Of a stretch of 26,113 nt of DNA, positions 1 to 5,853 are shown piece by piece. Origin of the DNA: JBCCSZ01 sp039199225 (GTDB lineage: Bacteria > Bacteroidota > Bacteroidia > Chitinophagales > Saprospiraceae); the NCBI GenBank assembly GCA_039199225.1, contig JBCCSZ010000082.1:1-26113 (forward strand). Direction: 5' to 3'. Each line of letters begins with the position of its first letter. The first letter of the stretch is position 1. Position numbers and translations under genes: made by a program. The notes beneath the pieces were generated by a model, which made no database searches, was not told the DNA's origin, and was given only the letters and a program-made list of their open reading frames with translations.

Positions 1-394
1 CCGGCACTGCCTGCAAGTACCCATCTCGATTTTGAATGGGTACAGCATCCAATCGATTTTGGCTGACCCAGGCGGCATCTGGGCATTTGATGGAACCATC
101 TGGCAGCTCTATGCCGGTGGAAGAACTGTAGGTTCGACCTGCTCTGTGCTTTAACCACCATAAGTAGATAAAACCGATGACGATGGATTCCTGGTTACCA
201 GATGCTTCTTTGACGGGAGACATAATAGTTACTTTTCCATTTTGTGCTCTTTCCAATCGACAATCGGTGTAGTGGTCTGCTAGGTTGATGAACTCTTCTC
301 TAGACAATGACCGATCAATAGAAATGGAACCCCATTGGGCCAGATCGTAAAAAAAGTGCCTTCCAGAAATGATATTGCTGTGGTTTACGGCCAT
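1..394 (-). CDS. Uma2-family (DUF820) restriction-endonuclease-fold protein, partial
   Basis: The reading frame opens at an ATG on the minus strand (bases 392-394) and runs off the left edge after 131 complete codons, so the C-terminus is missing. The protein shows the Uma2/DUF820 pattern: an 'SREEF' start of the domain (residues 31-35), 'DCRLERAQNGKVTIMSP' (44-60) and 'STGIELPDGSIKCPDAAWV' (92-110). In this PD-(D/E)xK-like family the conserved acidic residues correspond here to about E48 and D106; the distal E and K lie outside the window. The molecular function of Uma2 proteins is not settled, although they are often annotated as endonucleases, and they frequently occur in many copies per genome. 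It lies 58 bases downstream of prfA on the same strand. A perfect inverted repeat, TAAGCTA/TAGCTTA (399-405 and 416-422), sits just before its start. Family assignment is confident; biological role is unknown. Confidence 0.85.
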   Translation of the reverse strand, partial: MAVNHSNIISGRHFFYDLAQWGSISIDRSLSREEFINLADHYTDCRLERAQNGKVTIMSPVKEASGNQESIVIGFIYLWWLKHRAGRTYSSSTGIELPDGSIKCPDAAWVSQNRLDAVPIQNRDGYLQAVP

Positions 395-452
395 GTTCTA
401 AGCTAAGGTTAAAGCTAGCTTAAAATAAGAAAAAATAGGGAAAGATGCTTTT

Positions 453-1523
453 TTAGGAACTGATACCTTCCTTGAGCTTTTCTGCATTATCAGCTACACG
501 AAGCGATTCGATGATCTCTTCGATGTCTCCTTCAACTATTTTATCGAGGCTGTAAAGCGTGAGGTTGATGCGATGGTCGGTCACCCGGTTTTGAGGATAG
601 TTGTAAGTACGGATTTTGCCAGACCGATCGCCCGAACCAACCAAAGAGCGGCGCTGTGCGGCCACTTCCGAGTCGTGCGCCTGCTTTTGCATATCGTACA
701 GCTTGGCATAGAGACGTTGTTCGGCGATTTCGCGGTTCTTGTGCTGGTTGCGGCTGTCTTGGCTTTCTGCGACTGTGCCGGTTGGTAGGTGGGTGATGCG
801 GATGGCAGATTCTGTTTTGTTAACGTGCTGGCCACCTGCTCCACTGGCACGATAAGTATCTATTTTGAGATCAGCCTTATTGATGTTGACATCTTCCATT
901 TCGAATTTGGGCATAACGGCAACGGTAGCTGCCGACGTGTGAACCCTGCCTTGCGACTCTGTCTTGGGAACGCGTTGTACGCGATGAGCCCCCGATTCGA
1001 ATTTTAGTTTGCCGAACACATCATTTCCCGCTATTTCCAATACAATTTTATTGTATCCTCCGACTGAACCTTCATTGATGTAGATGGCTTCGACTTTCCA
1101 TTTTTGTCGTTCAAAATAGCGAGTGTACATCCGGTAAAGATCGCCTGCAAAAATGCTGGCTTCGTCGCCACCTGTACCAGAGCGAATTTCGAAGATGACA
1201 TCTTTTGAGTCCTCGGGGTCCTTTGGGATCAACAAGACTTTGATGGCCTCTTGCATTTCTTCTTGTCGCGGTTTCAACTCCTCCAATTCAGCTTTGGCCA
1301 TTTCCTGCATCTCTTCATCAGAATCCTGAAGCATTTCCGTAGCCGTGTCGATGTTGCCGAGCAACTCCTTATATTGGTCGTAGACTTGGACAATTTCCTG
1401 GAGGTCTTTGTATTCCTTATTTACCTTTTTAAAGCGTTTCATATCGGAAAGTACTTCCGGGTCTGAAAGCTGTTCTTCCAGGTATTGATAGCGTTCTTTT
1501 ATGGCTTCGAGTTTATCAATCAT
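453..1523 (-). CDS. prfA: Peptide chain release factor 1 (RF1)
   Basis: The 356-residue product is a full-length class I release factor that reads UAA and UAG in the ribosomal A site and triggers peptide release. The catalytic GGQ motif is at residues 230-232 inside 'GAGGQHVNKTESA'. The tripeptide anticodon is of RF1 type, PxT (P186-K187-T188, in 'RVPKTESQGRVHTSAAT'), rather than the SPF of RF2. The N-terminal helical domain is rich in charged residues. The N-terminus MIDKLEAIKERY aligns with the usual RF1 start, which fixes this start codon. A TAATTTTG promoter element lies only 6 bases upstream of the ATG, so the mRNA may have almost no 5' leader. GGQ is the methylation target of PrmC, which is not in this window. 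Very secure call. Confidence 0.98.
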   Translation of the reverse strand: MIDKLEAIKERYQYLEEQLSDPEVLSDMKRFKKVNKEYKDLQEIVQVYDQYKELLGNIDTATEMLQDSDEEMQEMAKAELEELKPRQEEMQEAIKVLLIPKDPEDSKDVIFEIRSGTGGDEASIFAGDLYRMYTRYFERQKWKVEAIYINEGSVGGYNKIVLEIAGNDVFGKLKFESGAHRVQRVPKTESQGRVHTSAATVAVMPKFEMEDVNINKADLKIDTYRASGAGGQHVNKTESAIRITHLPTGTVAESQDSRNQHKNREIAEQRLYAKLYDMQKQAHDSEVAAQRRSLVGSGDRSGKIRTYNYPQNRVTDHRINLTLYSLDKIVEGDIEEIIESLRVADNAEKLKEGISS

Positions 1524-1529
1524 AGACTA

Positions 1530-1537
1530 CAAAATTA
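1530..1537 (-). promoter_or_regulatory. Bacteroidota -7 promoter element before prfA
   Basis: On the minus strand this reads TAATTTTG, a perfect match to the Bacteroidota sigma-A -7 consensus TAnnTTTG. It is followed by six bases and then the prfA ATG. I see no TTTG -33 element at the expected distance, so the match rests on the -7 box alone. Confidence 0.5.
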
Positions 1538-1697
1538 GGATTTTTGGAGAACATTCTTGTTAGACGAGCCGAGAATGCGAAGAACTTCGGTGAAATATTT
1601 TAAGACTGGGGTAGGATTTCAACTTTCAACGCAAGAATTTAGGCGTTGTATTGATGTACTGGTAAATATTTCCAAGGGGTGTTGGAGCGTTGGCCCT

Positions 1698-1788
1698 GCG
1701 GCAAGTACAGCGTATCTGCACTACACTTGCCACAGAGATTATCCTGTAGTTGTATAAGTGGTTGTAGTTGTCAGCAACAACTTACAGG
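1698..1788. other. Two consecutive inverted repeats in the prfA / anti-sigma intergenic gap
   Basis: The 293-base gap 1524-1816 has no convincing gene. It holds GGCAAGT (1700-1706) paired with ACTTGCC (1725-1731), with an inner CAG/CTG pair. It also holds CCTGTAGTTGT (1743-1753) paired with ACAACTTACAGG (1777-1788), perfect apart from one bulged base. Neither arm is followed by a T-run on either strand, so these are not typical intrinsic terminators. They could fold in the transcript running from the anti-sigma gene towards prfA. Function unknown. Confidence 0.35.
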
Positions 1789-1816
1789 AAAAATGGTGGT
1801 TATGTGATGAAGGAAT

Positions 1817-2059
1817 CTAAACAGGGTTGACGCGAATCTTTTCTTTAATGGATTGAATCAGTGTTGGAGAAACTTTGCGGCGGTGAACTCGACTTTTGAT
1901 GAAATCGCGGAAGGACTTTTCTTTGCTAAGTAATTCGAGATAGGCTGGGTTTTGTTTTATTTCGCGGAGTAAATTGCGTTCTGCTTCTCTGCTTAATTCA
2001 TTGTCAAGGTACATGTTGACTTTTTTGACAAGATCCTGATGATTCTGAAGATTCCCCAT
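1817..2059 (-). CDS. Probable anti-sigma factor, cysteine-free ZAS-like
   Basis: This is an 80-residue, highly charged soluble protein with no signal peptide or membrane segment. Its layout, 'VNMYLDNELSREAERNLLREIKQ' split around residues 14-36, then 'AYLELLSKEKSFRDFIKSR' (39-57) and a 'PTLIQSIKEKIR' tail (65-76), follows the helical plan of small zinc-associated anti-sigma domains (zf-HC2 type). However, the zinc ligands HxxxCxxC are absent and the protein has no cysteine at all. It lies downstream of an ECF sigma gene on the same strand, separated by 223 bases, which supports the anti-sigma reading. The assignment is inference from fold pattern and neighbourhood; the alternative is an unrelated small helical protein. 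If it is an anti-sigma factor it should not respond to thiol oxidation through zinc release. Confidence 0.6.
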   Translation of the reverse strand: MGNLQNHQDLVKKVNMYLDNELSREAERNLLREIKQNPAYLELLSKEKSFRDFIKSRVHRRKVSPTLIQSIKEKIRVNPV

Positions 2060-2227
2060 TTTTTTAAATTTTAAGCTACTGTCAACCGATCATTTAAAAA
2101 ATAGAGCCCGTGGGAATGCAACAACCGCTCACCGTCTCTACAAAAAAGCAAGGCGTAAAATTGTCTGCAAATGAAAAGATTCCCTTTTGGCTCATGTCTT
2201 TAGTGTTTAGGCACAAGAAGGAGAAAT

Positions 2228-2243
2228 GGAATGTCACCATTCC
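2228..2243. other. Hairpin between sigma and anti-sigma genes
   Basis: GGAATG and CATTCC form a perfect six-base-pair stem around a TCAC loop, with flanking CAAGA/TCTTG (2215-2219 and 2245-2249) able to extend it after an internal loop. It lies 40-55 bases downstream of the sigma stop codon in the 2060-2282 gap. There is no T-run, so it is not a standard terminator. It could be an attenuator or RNA processing site between the two genes; this is a guess. Confidence 0.3.
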
Positions 2244-2282
2244 CTCTTGCTAATGGTTGTCAATAGCTTTAGTGAATAATAA

Positions 2283-2879
2283 TTAGGAAGAGCGCTTATC
2301 CCGAAAACCACGAGATTTAGCATACTCTTTCAATTTGTCCTTCAGCATATTTCGTGCCCGGTGAAGGCGCGAACGAACAGTGCCGATAGGAATATCAATA
2401 ATTTTGGCAATTTCTTCGTAGGTAAACCCTTCTATATCGCATAGAAGGATGACGGTGCGGAAGTCAACAGGCAGCGCATTGACTGCGTTGGTTACTTCGT
2501 CTCCCATCATGTTTTGGTAGATTTCCTCTCTGAGGTCGATGTGTCCGGAATACTTGGTATTGTCCTCTTCATCGTGGTAACTGACGATTTCTTCGAAATC
2601 GACCTTTGTTGGGCGCTTACTAGCCTTTCGGTAGTGATTGATGAAGGCGTTTTTCAGGATTTTAAACAGCCAGGCTTTGGCATTCGTACCTTGAATGTAC
2701 TTATCGATAAAGCGATAAGCCTTCATGTAGGTTTCCTGCACCAGGTCGTTTGCATCTTCCTCGTTATAGGTAAGATTGTAGGCGAAGTTGAACAGTGCGT
2801 CCGCATGAGGGTAAAATTCCTCATCGAATACCCGATCAAATTCTTTCTCTTGTAATTGATTTTCGTGCATAAGAACCAT
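2283..2879 (-). CDS. ECF-family RNA polymerase sigma factor
   Basis: The product (up to 198 residues) is a group IV sigma factor containing only regions 2 and 4. Region 2 spans about residues 22-85, with 'DLVQETYMKAYRFIDKY' (45-61) and 'AWLFKILKNAFINHYRK' (69-85). A charged linker (86-125) follows. Region 4 covers about 130-182, with 'ALPVDFRTVILLCDIEGF' and the helix-turn-helix 'TYEEIAKIIDIPIGTVRSR' ending at 171. Two in-frame ATGs are possible, at 2879 and 2870. A promoter-like TATCTTTA overlaps the first, so the true start may be 2870 (MHENQLQ). The downstream cysteine-free anti-sigma candidate suggests a sigma/anti-sigma pair. The inducing signal cannot be read from the sequence. Confidence 0.93.
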   Translation of the reverse strand: MVLMHENQLQEKEFDRVFDEEFYPHADALFNFAYNLTYNEEDANDLVQETYMKAYRFIDKYIQGTNAKAWLFKILKNAFINHYRKASKRPTKVDFEEIVSYHDEEDNTKYSGHIDLREEIYQNMMGDEVTNAVNALPVDFRTVILLCDIEGFTYEEIAKIIDIPIGTVRSRLHRARNMLKDKLKEYAKSRGFRDKRSS

Positions 2880-2907
2880 AAAGATACGGATTTATTACAA
2901 ACCCAAA
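2879..2907 (-). promoter_or_regulatory. Candidate promoter for the ECF sigma gene
   Basis: On the minus strand TTTG (2904-2907) is followed after 17 bases by TATCTTTA (2879-2886), which differs from TAnnTTTG only in the last base. If used, transcription would start around 2872-2875, which favours ATG 2870 over ATG 2879. Confidence 0.3.
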
Positions 2908-2978
2908 AAACAGCGATTACACACCTACAAACTATGATTCATCTCAAAAAGTTTCCCAAAAGAGTTTTTTTTGAAGAA

Positions 2979-3560
2979 TCACAATTTAGCAAGCTGTAGC
3001 CCATCGATGTTTTTCTCAAACCAGTGGAGAGGAGCAGGTGTTTTATCACCTGTACAGGTGTCACATTTGAAGAAAAGGTAATATAATTGCAGGTTGGCAT
3101 CCAGTCGATTAAGTAATTTTTCAAGTTTTTGATCACCTTCATCCCGCTTGTTGTACAGGTATTTAAAACGCCAGCCATATTAGGCTTCATCGTGCAGCAC
3201 AACAATGTCCAGCAGGACTTGGTCATTGGTGAATTGGGCAATGAAATCGCGTGCCAGTATGCTGTGGTGCTTAGACCAATCCCTCGGTTTGCCTTTGTCT
3301 TCCAGATACTTGAAAGTGTCGTGTACGTAGGCGATTAGGCGCAAAGACTTACGATTGGCAGGACTGATGTCGAGCTTATCGATATTATCGAGGACCTCCC
3401 GAATGTGAAAAACGACCTTACCCTCCGGATGTCCATAGCGAGGCTTGCCCCAGAGTAGGCCCTTTCTGAATTCAGAAATACCCAGCAACTGTCGCTCCAT
3501 CTCGCTTTCTGGAGCCAACAACTCCTCTATGTCGATATTCTCTTGAAGAGAGTACTTCAT
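2979..3560 (-). pseudogene. HD-domain phosphohydrolase-like gene interrupted by an in-frame TAA
   Basis: From the ATG at 3558-3560 the frame encodes 126 residues and stops at TAA (3180-3182). The same frame then continues open for another 66 codons to TGA (2979-2981). The extension is protein-like ('YGWRFKYLYNKRDEG', later 'PLHWFEKNIDG'). One base change, for example TAA to TAC or TAT, would give a 193-residue protein. The first part carries HD-superfamily metal-site residues: H52 ('VVFHIREV'), H80-D81 ('AYVHDTFKY'), H98/H99 and D124 ('VLHDEA'). The stop therefore falls just after the last metal ligand. The gene may be decaying, read through, or affected by a sequencing error. Upstream starts at 3596 (ATG) or 3662 (TTG) are possible but give poor N-terminal sequence. 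The substrate is unknown; HD proteins commonly hydrolyse nucleotides or phosphomonoesters. Confidence 0.7.
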
Positions 3561-3793
3561 ATTCGGTCTGTTGTAATGGAAGTTGTTCGTTGTCATTTGG
3601 TTCGGTACAGTTACAGGCTTTAAATCGACTGGATTCAGCGACCAAGATACATTTTTTTTCAATCGCTGTTAATTTCGTGTTAAAGTCGAAATACCCGATT
3701 GCCTAAATACTTGTTTAGACGTTAAATTTAAACTTATGAAACGACGATTAGGTCAAAAAAATTCCCTTTTCAAAAGATATTAAACTCTTATCT

Positions 3794-4948
3794 ATGAAAA
3801 ATACCATCTCATTGATTTTTGCAGGAGTCATCGGTGGAATGATCGCTTTAGGTGGTGTCTACTTTATGATGCCGGCTCCGGCTGTTCAAACTCCAGCTGA
3901 TCTTTCCTTTGCTCGCATGGTTGATAACAACACAAATGTCAACCCTAGAACAAAGGCTGTGCCATATGACTTTACCGCAGCTGCTAACAAAGCCATGCCT
4001 GCAGTGGTACACATCTCTTCTGTGGAGAGTAATGAGCTGGCCCAGCAAAGGCGAAACGATGAAGGCCGAAACAATCCTTTCCGCCAGTTTTTTGGTGACG
4101 ACTTCTTTGGCGGACCTCAGAAAAAGGGTTCGGGTTCTGGCGTGATCATCTCTAATGATGGCTTCATCGTAACCAATAACCATGTTGTTGAATTTGCTGA
4201 TGAGGTCGAAGTAACGCTTTATGACAATAGAGCCTTTATGGCCAAAGTTATCGGTACGAACCCTCAAACAGATTTGGCGGTTCTTAAAATTGATGCAGAT
4301 CGCTTACCTACGCTTGAGTTTGCCGATTCAGATGCAGCTCAGGTTGGTGAGTGGGTATTGGCCGTAGGAAATCCTTTTGATCTGACGTCCACCGTAACGG
4401 CGGGAATTATCAGTGCAAAAGGTCGTAACATCAACATCATAAACAGCAACACTGGCATAGAGTCATTCATACAAACCGATGCTGCTGTCAATCCAGGTAA
4501 CAGCGGTGGTGCGCTTGTGGATGCCGAAGGCAGATTGCTGGGAATTAATACGGCGATTGCGACTCAAACCGGAAGCTATGCTGGTTACTCTTTTGCCATT
4601 CCCATCAACATGGCCAGCAAGATCGTCGATGATTTGATTCAATACGGTGAATACAAAAGAGCTTTCATCGGAGTGCAAATTTCTAACATGGACAATGAAC
4701 TTGCAGAAGAATTAGACGTTGATATTACACAGGGCGTTTACGTCTCTAGCCTCGTTCAAGGTGGTGCGGCTGAATACGCCGGTATTTTACCAAAAGACAT
4801 CATCACGGAAGTTGATGGAAGACTGGTGAAATCCGTGCCTGAATTGCAAGAAGTTGTCGGACGTGCCAAGGTGGGAGACACCATAACACTGACCGTTGTC
4901 AGAAGAGGCAAAACCCAGGAAATCCCTGTGACTTTAAAGGAGGGTTAA
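3794..4948 (+). CDS. HtrA/Deg-family serine protease, membrane-anchored, single PDZ
   Basis: The 384-residue protein is a trypsin-like envelope protease for damaged proteins. Residues 5-26 form a hydrophobic N-terminal segment without a clear cleavage site, so it is probably a signal anchor. The catalytic triad is H130 ('VTNNHVV'), D160 ('QTDLAVLKI') and S237 ('NPGNSGGAL'). One PDZ domain covers about residues 285-380 ('FIGVQI' to 'VTLKEG'). A flexible, charged loop (about 85-110, rich in N, R, F and G) follows the first strands. DegP/DegQ-type proteins have two PDZ domains; one PDZ plus an N-terminal anchor is the DegS layout. It follows the ECF sigma/anti-sigma/HD block, transcribed in the opposite direction. 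No TAnnTTTG promoter is visible upstream. A strong terminator lies at 5064-5096. Protease identity is secure; a role in sigma-factor signalling is speculation. Confidence 0.95.
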   Translation: MKNTISLIFAGVIGGMIALGGVYFMMPAPAVQTPADLSFARMVDNNTNVNPRTKAVPYDFTAAANKAMPAVVHISSVESNELAQQRRNDEGRNNPFRQFFGDDFFGGPQKKGSGSGVIISNDGFIVTNNHVVEFADEVEVTLYDNRAFMAKVIGTNPQTDLAVLKIDADRLPTLEFADSDAAQVGEWVLAVGNPFDLTSTVTAGIISAKGRNINIINSNTGIESFIQTDAAVNPGNSGGALVDAEGRLLGINTAIATQTGSYAGYSFAIPINMASKIVDDLIQYGEYKRAFIGVQISNMDNELAEELDVDITQGVYVSSLVQGGAAEYAGILPKDIITEVDGRLVKSVPELQEVVGRAKVGDTITLTVVRRGKTQEIPVTLKEG

Positions 4949-5063
4949 GCACTGGTTTTTAGGAAATTATTAACACTTTTTTTGCAACAATCCGTTGTGC
5001 TGAGAAGTTAGAAGATATAGATAAAAGACTTGTTTAAAGTTGGTTTTTCGTTTTGTTTTGATG

Positions 5064-5096
5064 CGTCTGTCCCGCTTGCCGGGCAGACGTTTTTTG
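5064..5096 (+). terminator. Rho-independent terminator after the HtrA gene
   Basis: CGTCTGTCC and GGGCAGACG form a nine-base-pair stem (one G-T pair, arms 5064-5072 and 5081-5089) around an eight-base loop, followed directly by TTTTTT (5090-5095). This is a textbook intrinsic terminator 115 bases beyond the protease stop. The last T-run and following G also supply the TTTG of the comF promoter. Confidence 0.85.
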
Positions 5097-5121
5097 TTTC
5101 TCCTCATAATCTCTATATTTG
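5093..5121 (+). promoter_or_regulatory. Bacteroidota promoter for comF
   Basis: TTTG (5093-5096), a 17-base spacer and TATATTTG (5114-5121) match the TTTG / TAnnTTTG promoter consensus of Bacteroidota. The predicted transcription start near 5126 leaves a leader of about 17 bases before the comF ATG at 5143. A TGATCA repeat pair (5120-5125 and 5130-5135) overlaps the start region. Confidence 0.6.
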
Positions 5122-5142
5122 ATCACAGCTGATCAATATACT

Positions 5143-5847
5143 ATGAGTGCCTATTTACGAATCTTTGACGACTTCCTTTCCCTTTTCTATCCTCGCCTTT
5201 GCTTGTCTTGTAGCCGCAATTTGCCATACAAACAGGATTCCATTTGTGTGCATTGTCAATACTATTTTCCAAAGACAAATTACCATCTCGAAAAAGAAAA
5301 CGACTTTACCGAACGCTTTTGGGGACGCTTGCCTTTGGAGTCGGGAACTGCTCTGTATCATTTTTCTAAAGGGGGGCGCATTCAGCAGCTTATCCATAAA
5401 TTGAAGTACGAACACAAGCCAGAAATTGCGCTGAAGCTGGGACGAACATATGGCAAAGTCTTATTGCAATCACCTGTTTTTCAAGGTATTGAACTCATTC
5501 TGCCTGTGCCTTTGCATCCTCGAAAAGAGAAAAAAAGAGGCTTTAATCAAAGTGCTTACTTTGCCAAAGGATTGTCAGAAAGTATGCAGCGTCCCTGGAA
5601 TGGTCGCTTGCTATTGAAAGTAGAAGACACCGGTTCTCAAACGCGCAAAACGCGACTGGAACGATTTCAGAATGTCGAAAATACGTTTGAAGTTCGGCAA
5701 GCAGATAAGGTGGCAGGCAAGCGTATTCTTTTGGTAGACGATGTACTCACAACCGGCGCAACACTTGAGGCTTGTGCGCTCACTTTATTAAAAATACCCA
5801 ATGTGAAAATCAGTATGGCTACCATTGCCATTACGTCAAATGTATAA
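5143..5847 (+). CDS. ComF-family phosphoribosyltransferase-like protein
   Basis: The 234-residue protein begins with a four-cysteine zinc motif, C20-x2-C23 and C35-x2-C38 ('CLSCSRNLP', 'CVHCQYYFP'). A type I phosphoribosyltransferase domain follows, ending in the PRPP-binding motif 'ILLVDDVLTTGAT' at about residues 195-207. This is the ComF / GntX (amidophosphoribosyltransferase-like) family. ComF is required for DNA uptake during natural transformation in Bacillus and Haemophilus; its exact biochemical role and whether this host is competent are not shown here. An upstream TTG at 5119 could extend the frame by eight residues, but the ATG at 5143 gives the expected N-terminus and fits the promoter. 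The stop lies six bases from the convergent mnmG stop, with no room for a terminator between them. Confidence 0.9.
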   Translation: MSAYLRIFDDFLSLFYPRLCLSCSRNLPYKQDSICVHCQYYFPKTNYHLEKENDFTERFWGRLPLESGTALYHFSKGGRIQQLIHKLKYEHKPEIALKLGRTYGKVLLQSPVFQGIELILPVPLHPRKEKKRGFNQSAYFAKGLSESMQRPWNGRLLLKVEDTGSQTRKTRLERFQNVENTFEVRQADKVAGKRILLVDDVLTTGATLEACALTLLKIPNVKISMATIAITSNV

Positions 5848-5853
5848 ACCCAT

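Noticed and set aside
1557..1757. Plus-strand 66-codon frame in the prfA upstream gap.
   Set aside because: Starts at a TTG, composition not protein-like, and overlaps inverted repeats.
2060..2100. TTGACA-like sequence upstream of the anti-sigma gene on the minus strand.
   Set aside because: The E. coli -35 consensus is not the promoter type of this phylum, and no TAnnTTTG follows.
2939..3241. Minus-strand 100-codon frame overlapping the end of the HD gene, first suspected as a frameshifted continuation.
   Set aside because: The true continuation is in the original frame after the TAA (to 2979); this frame gives low-quality sequence.
3736..3783. A 15-codon open frame (MKRRLGQKNSLFKRY) just upstream of the HtrA gene that could be a leader peptide.
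   Set aside because: Very short, no ribosome-binding or attenuator structure next to it, and no sign of conservation that can be judged here.
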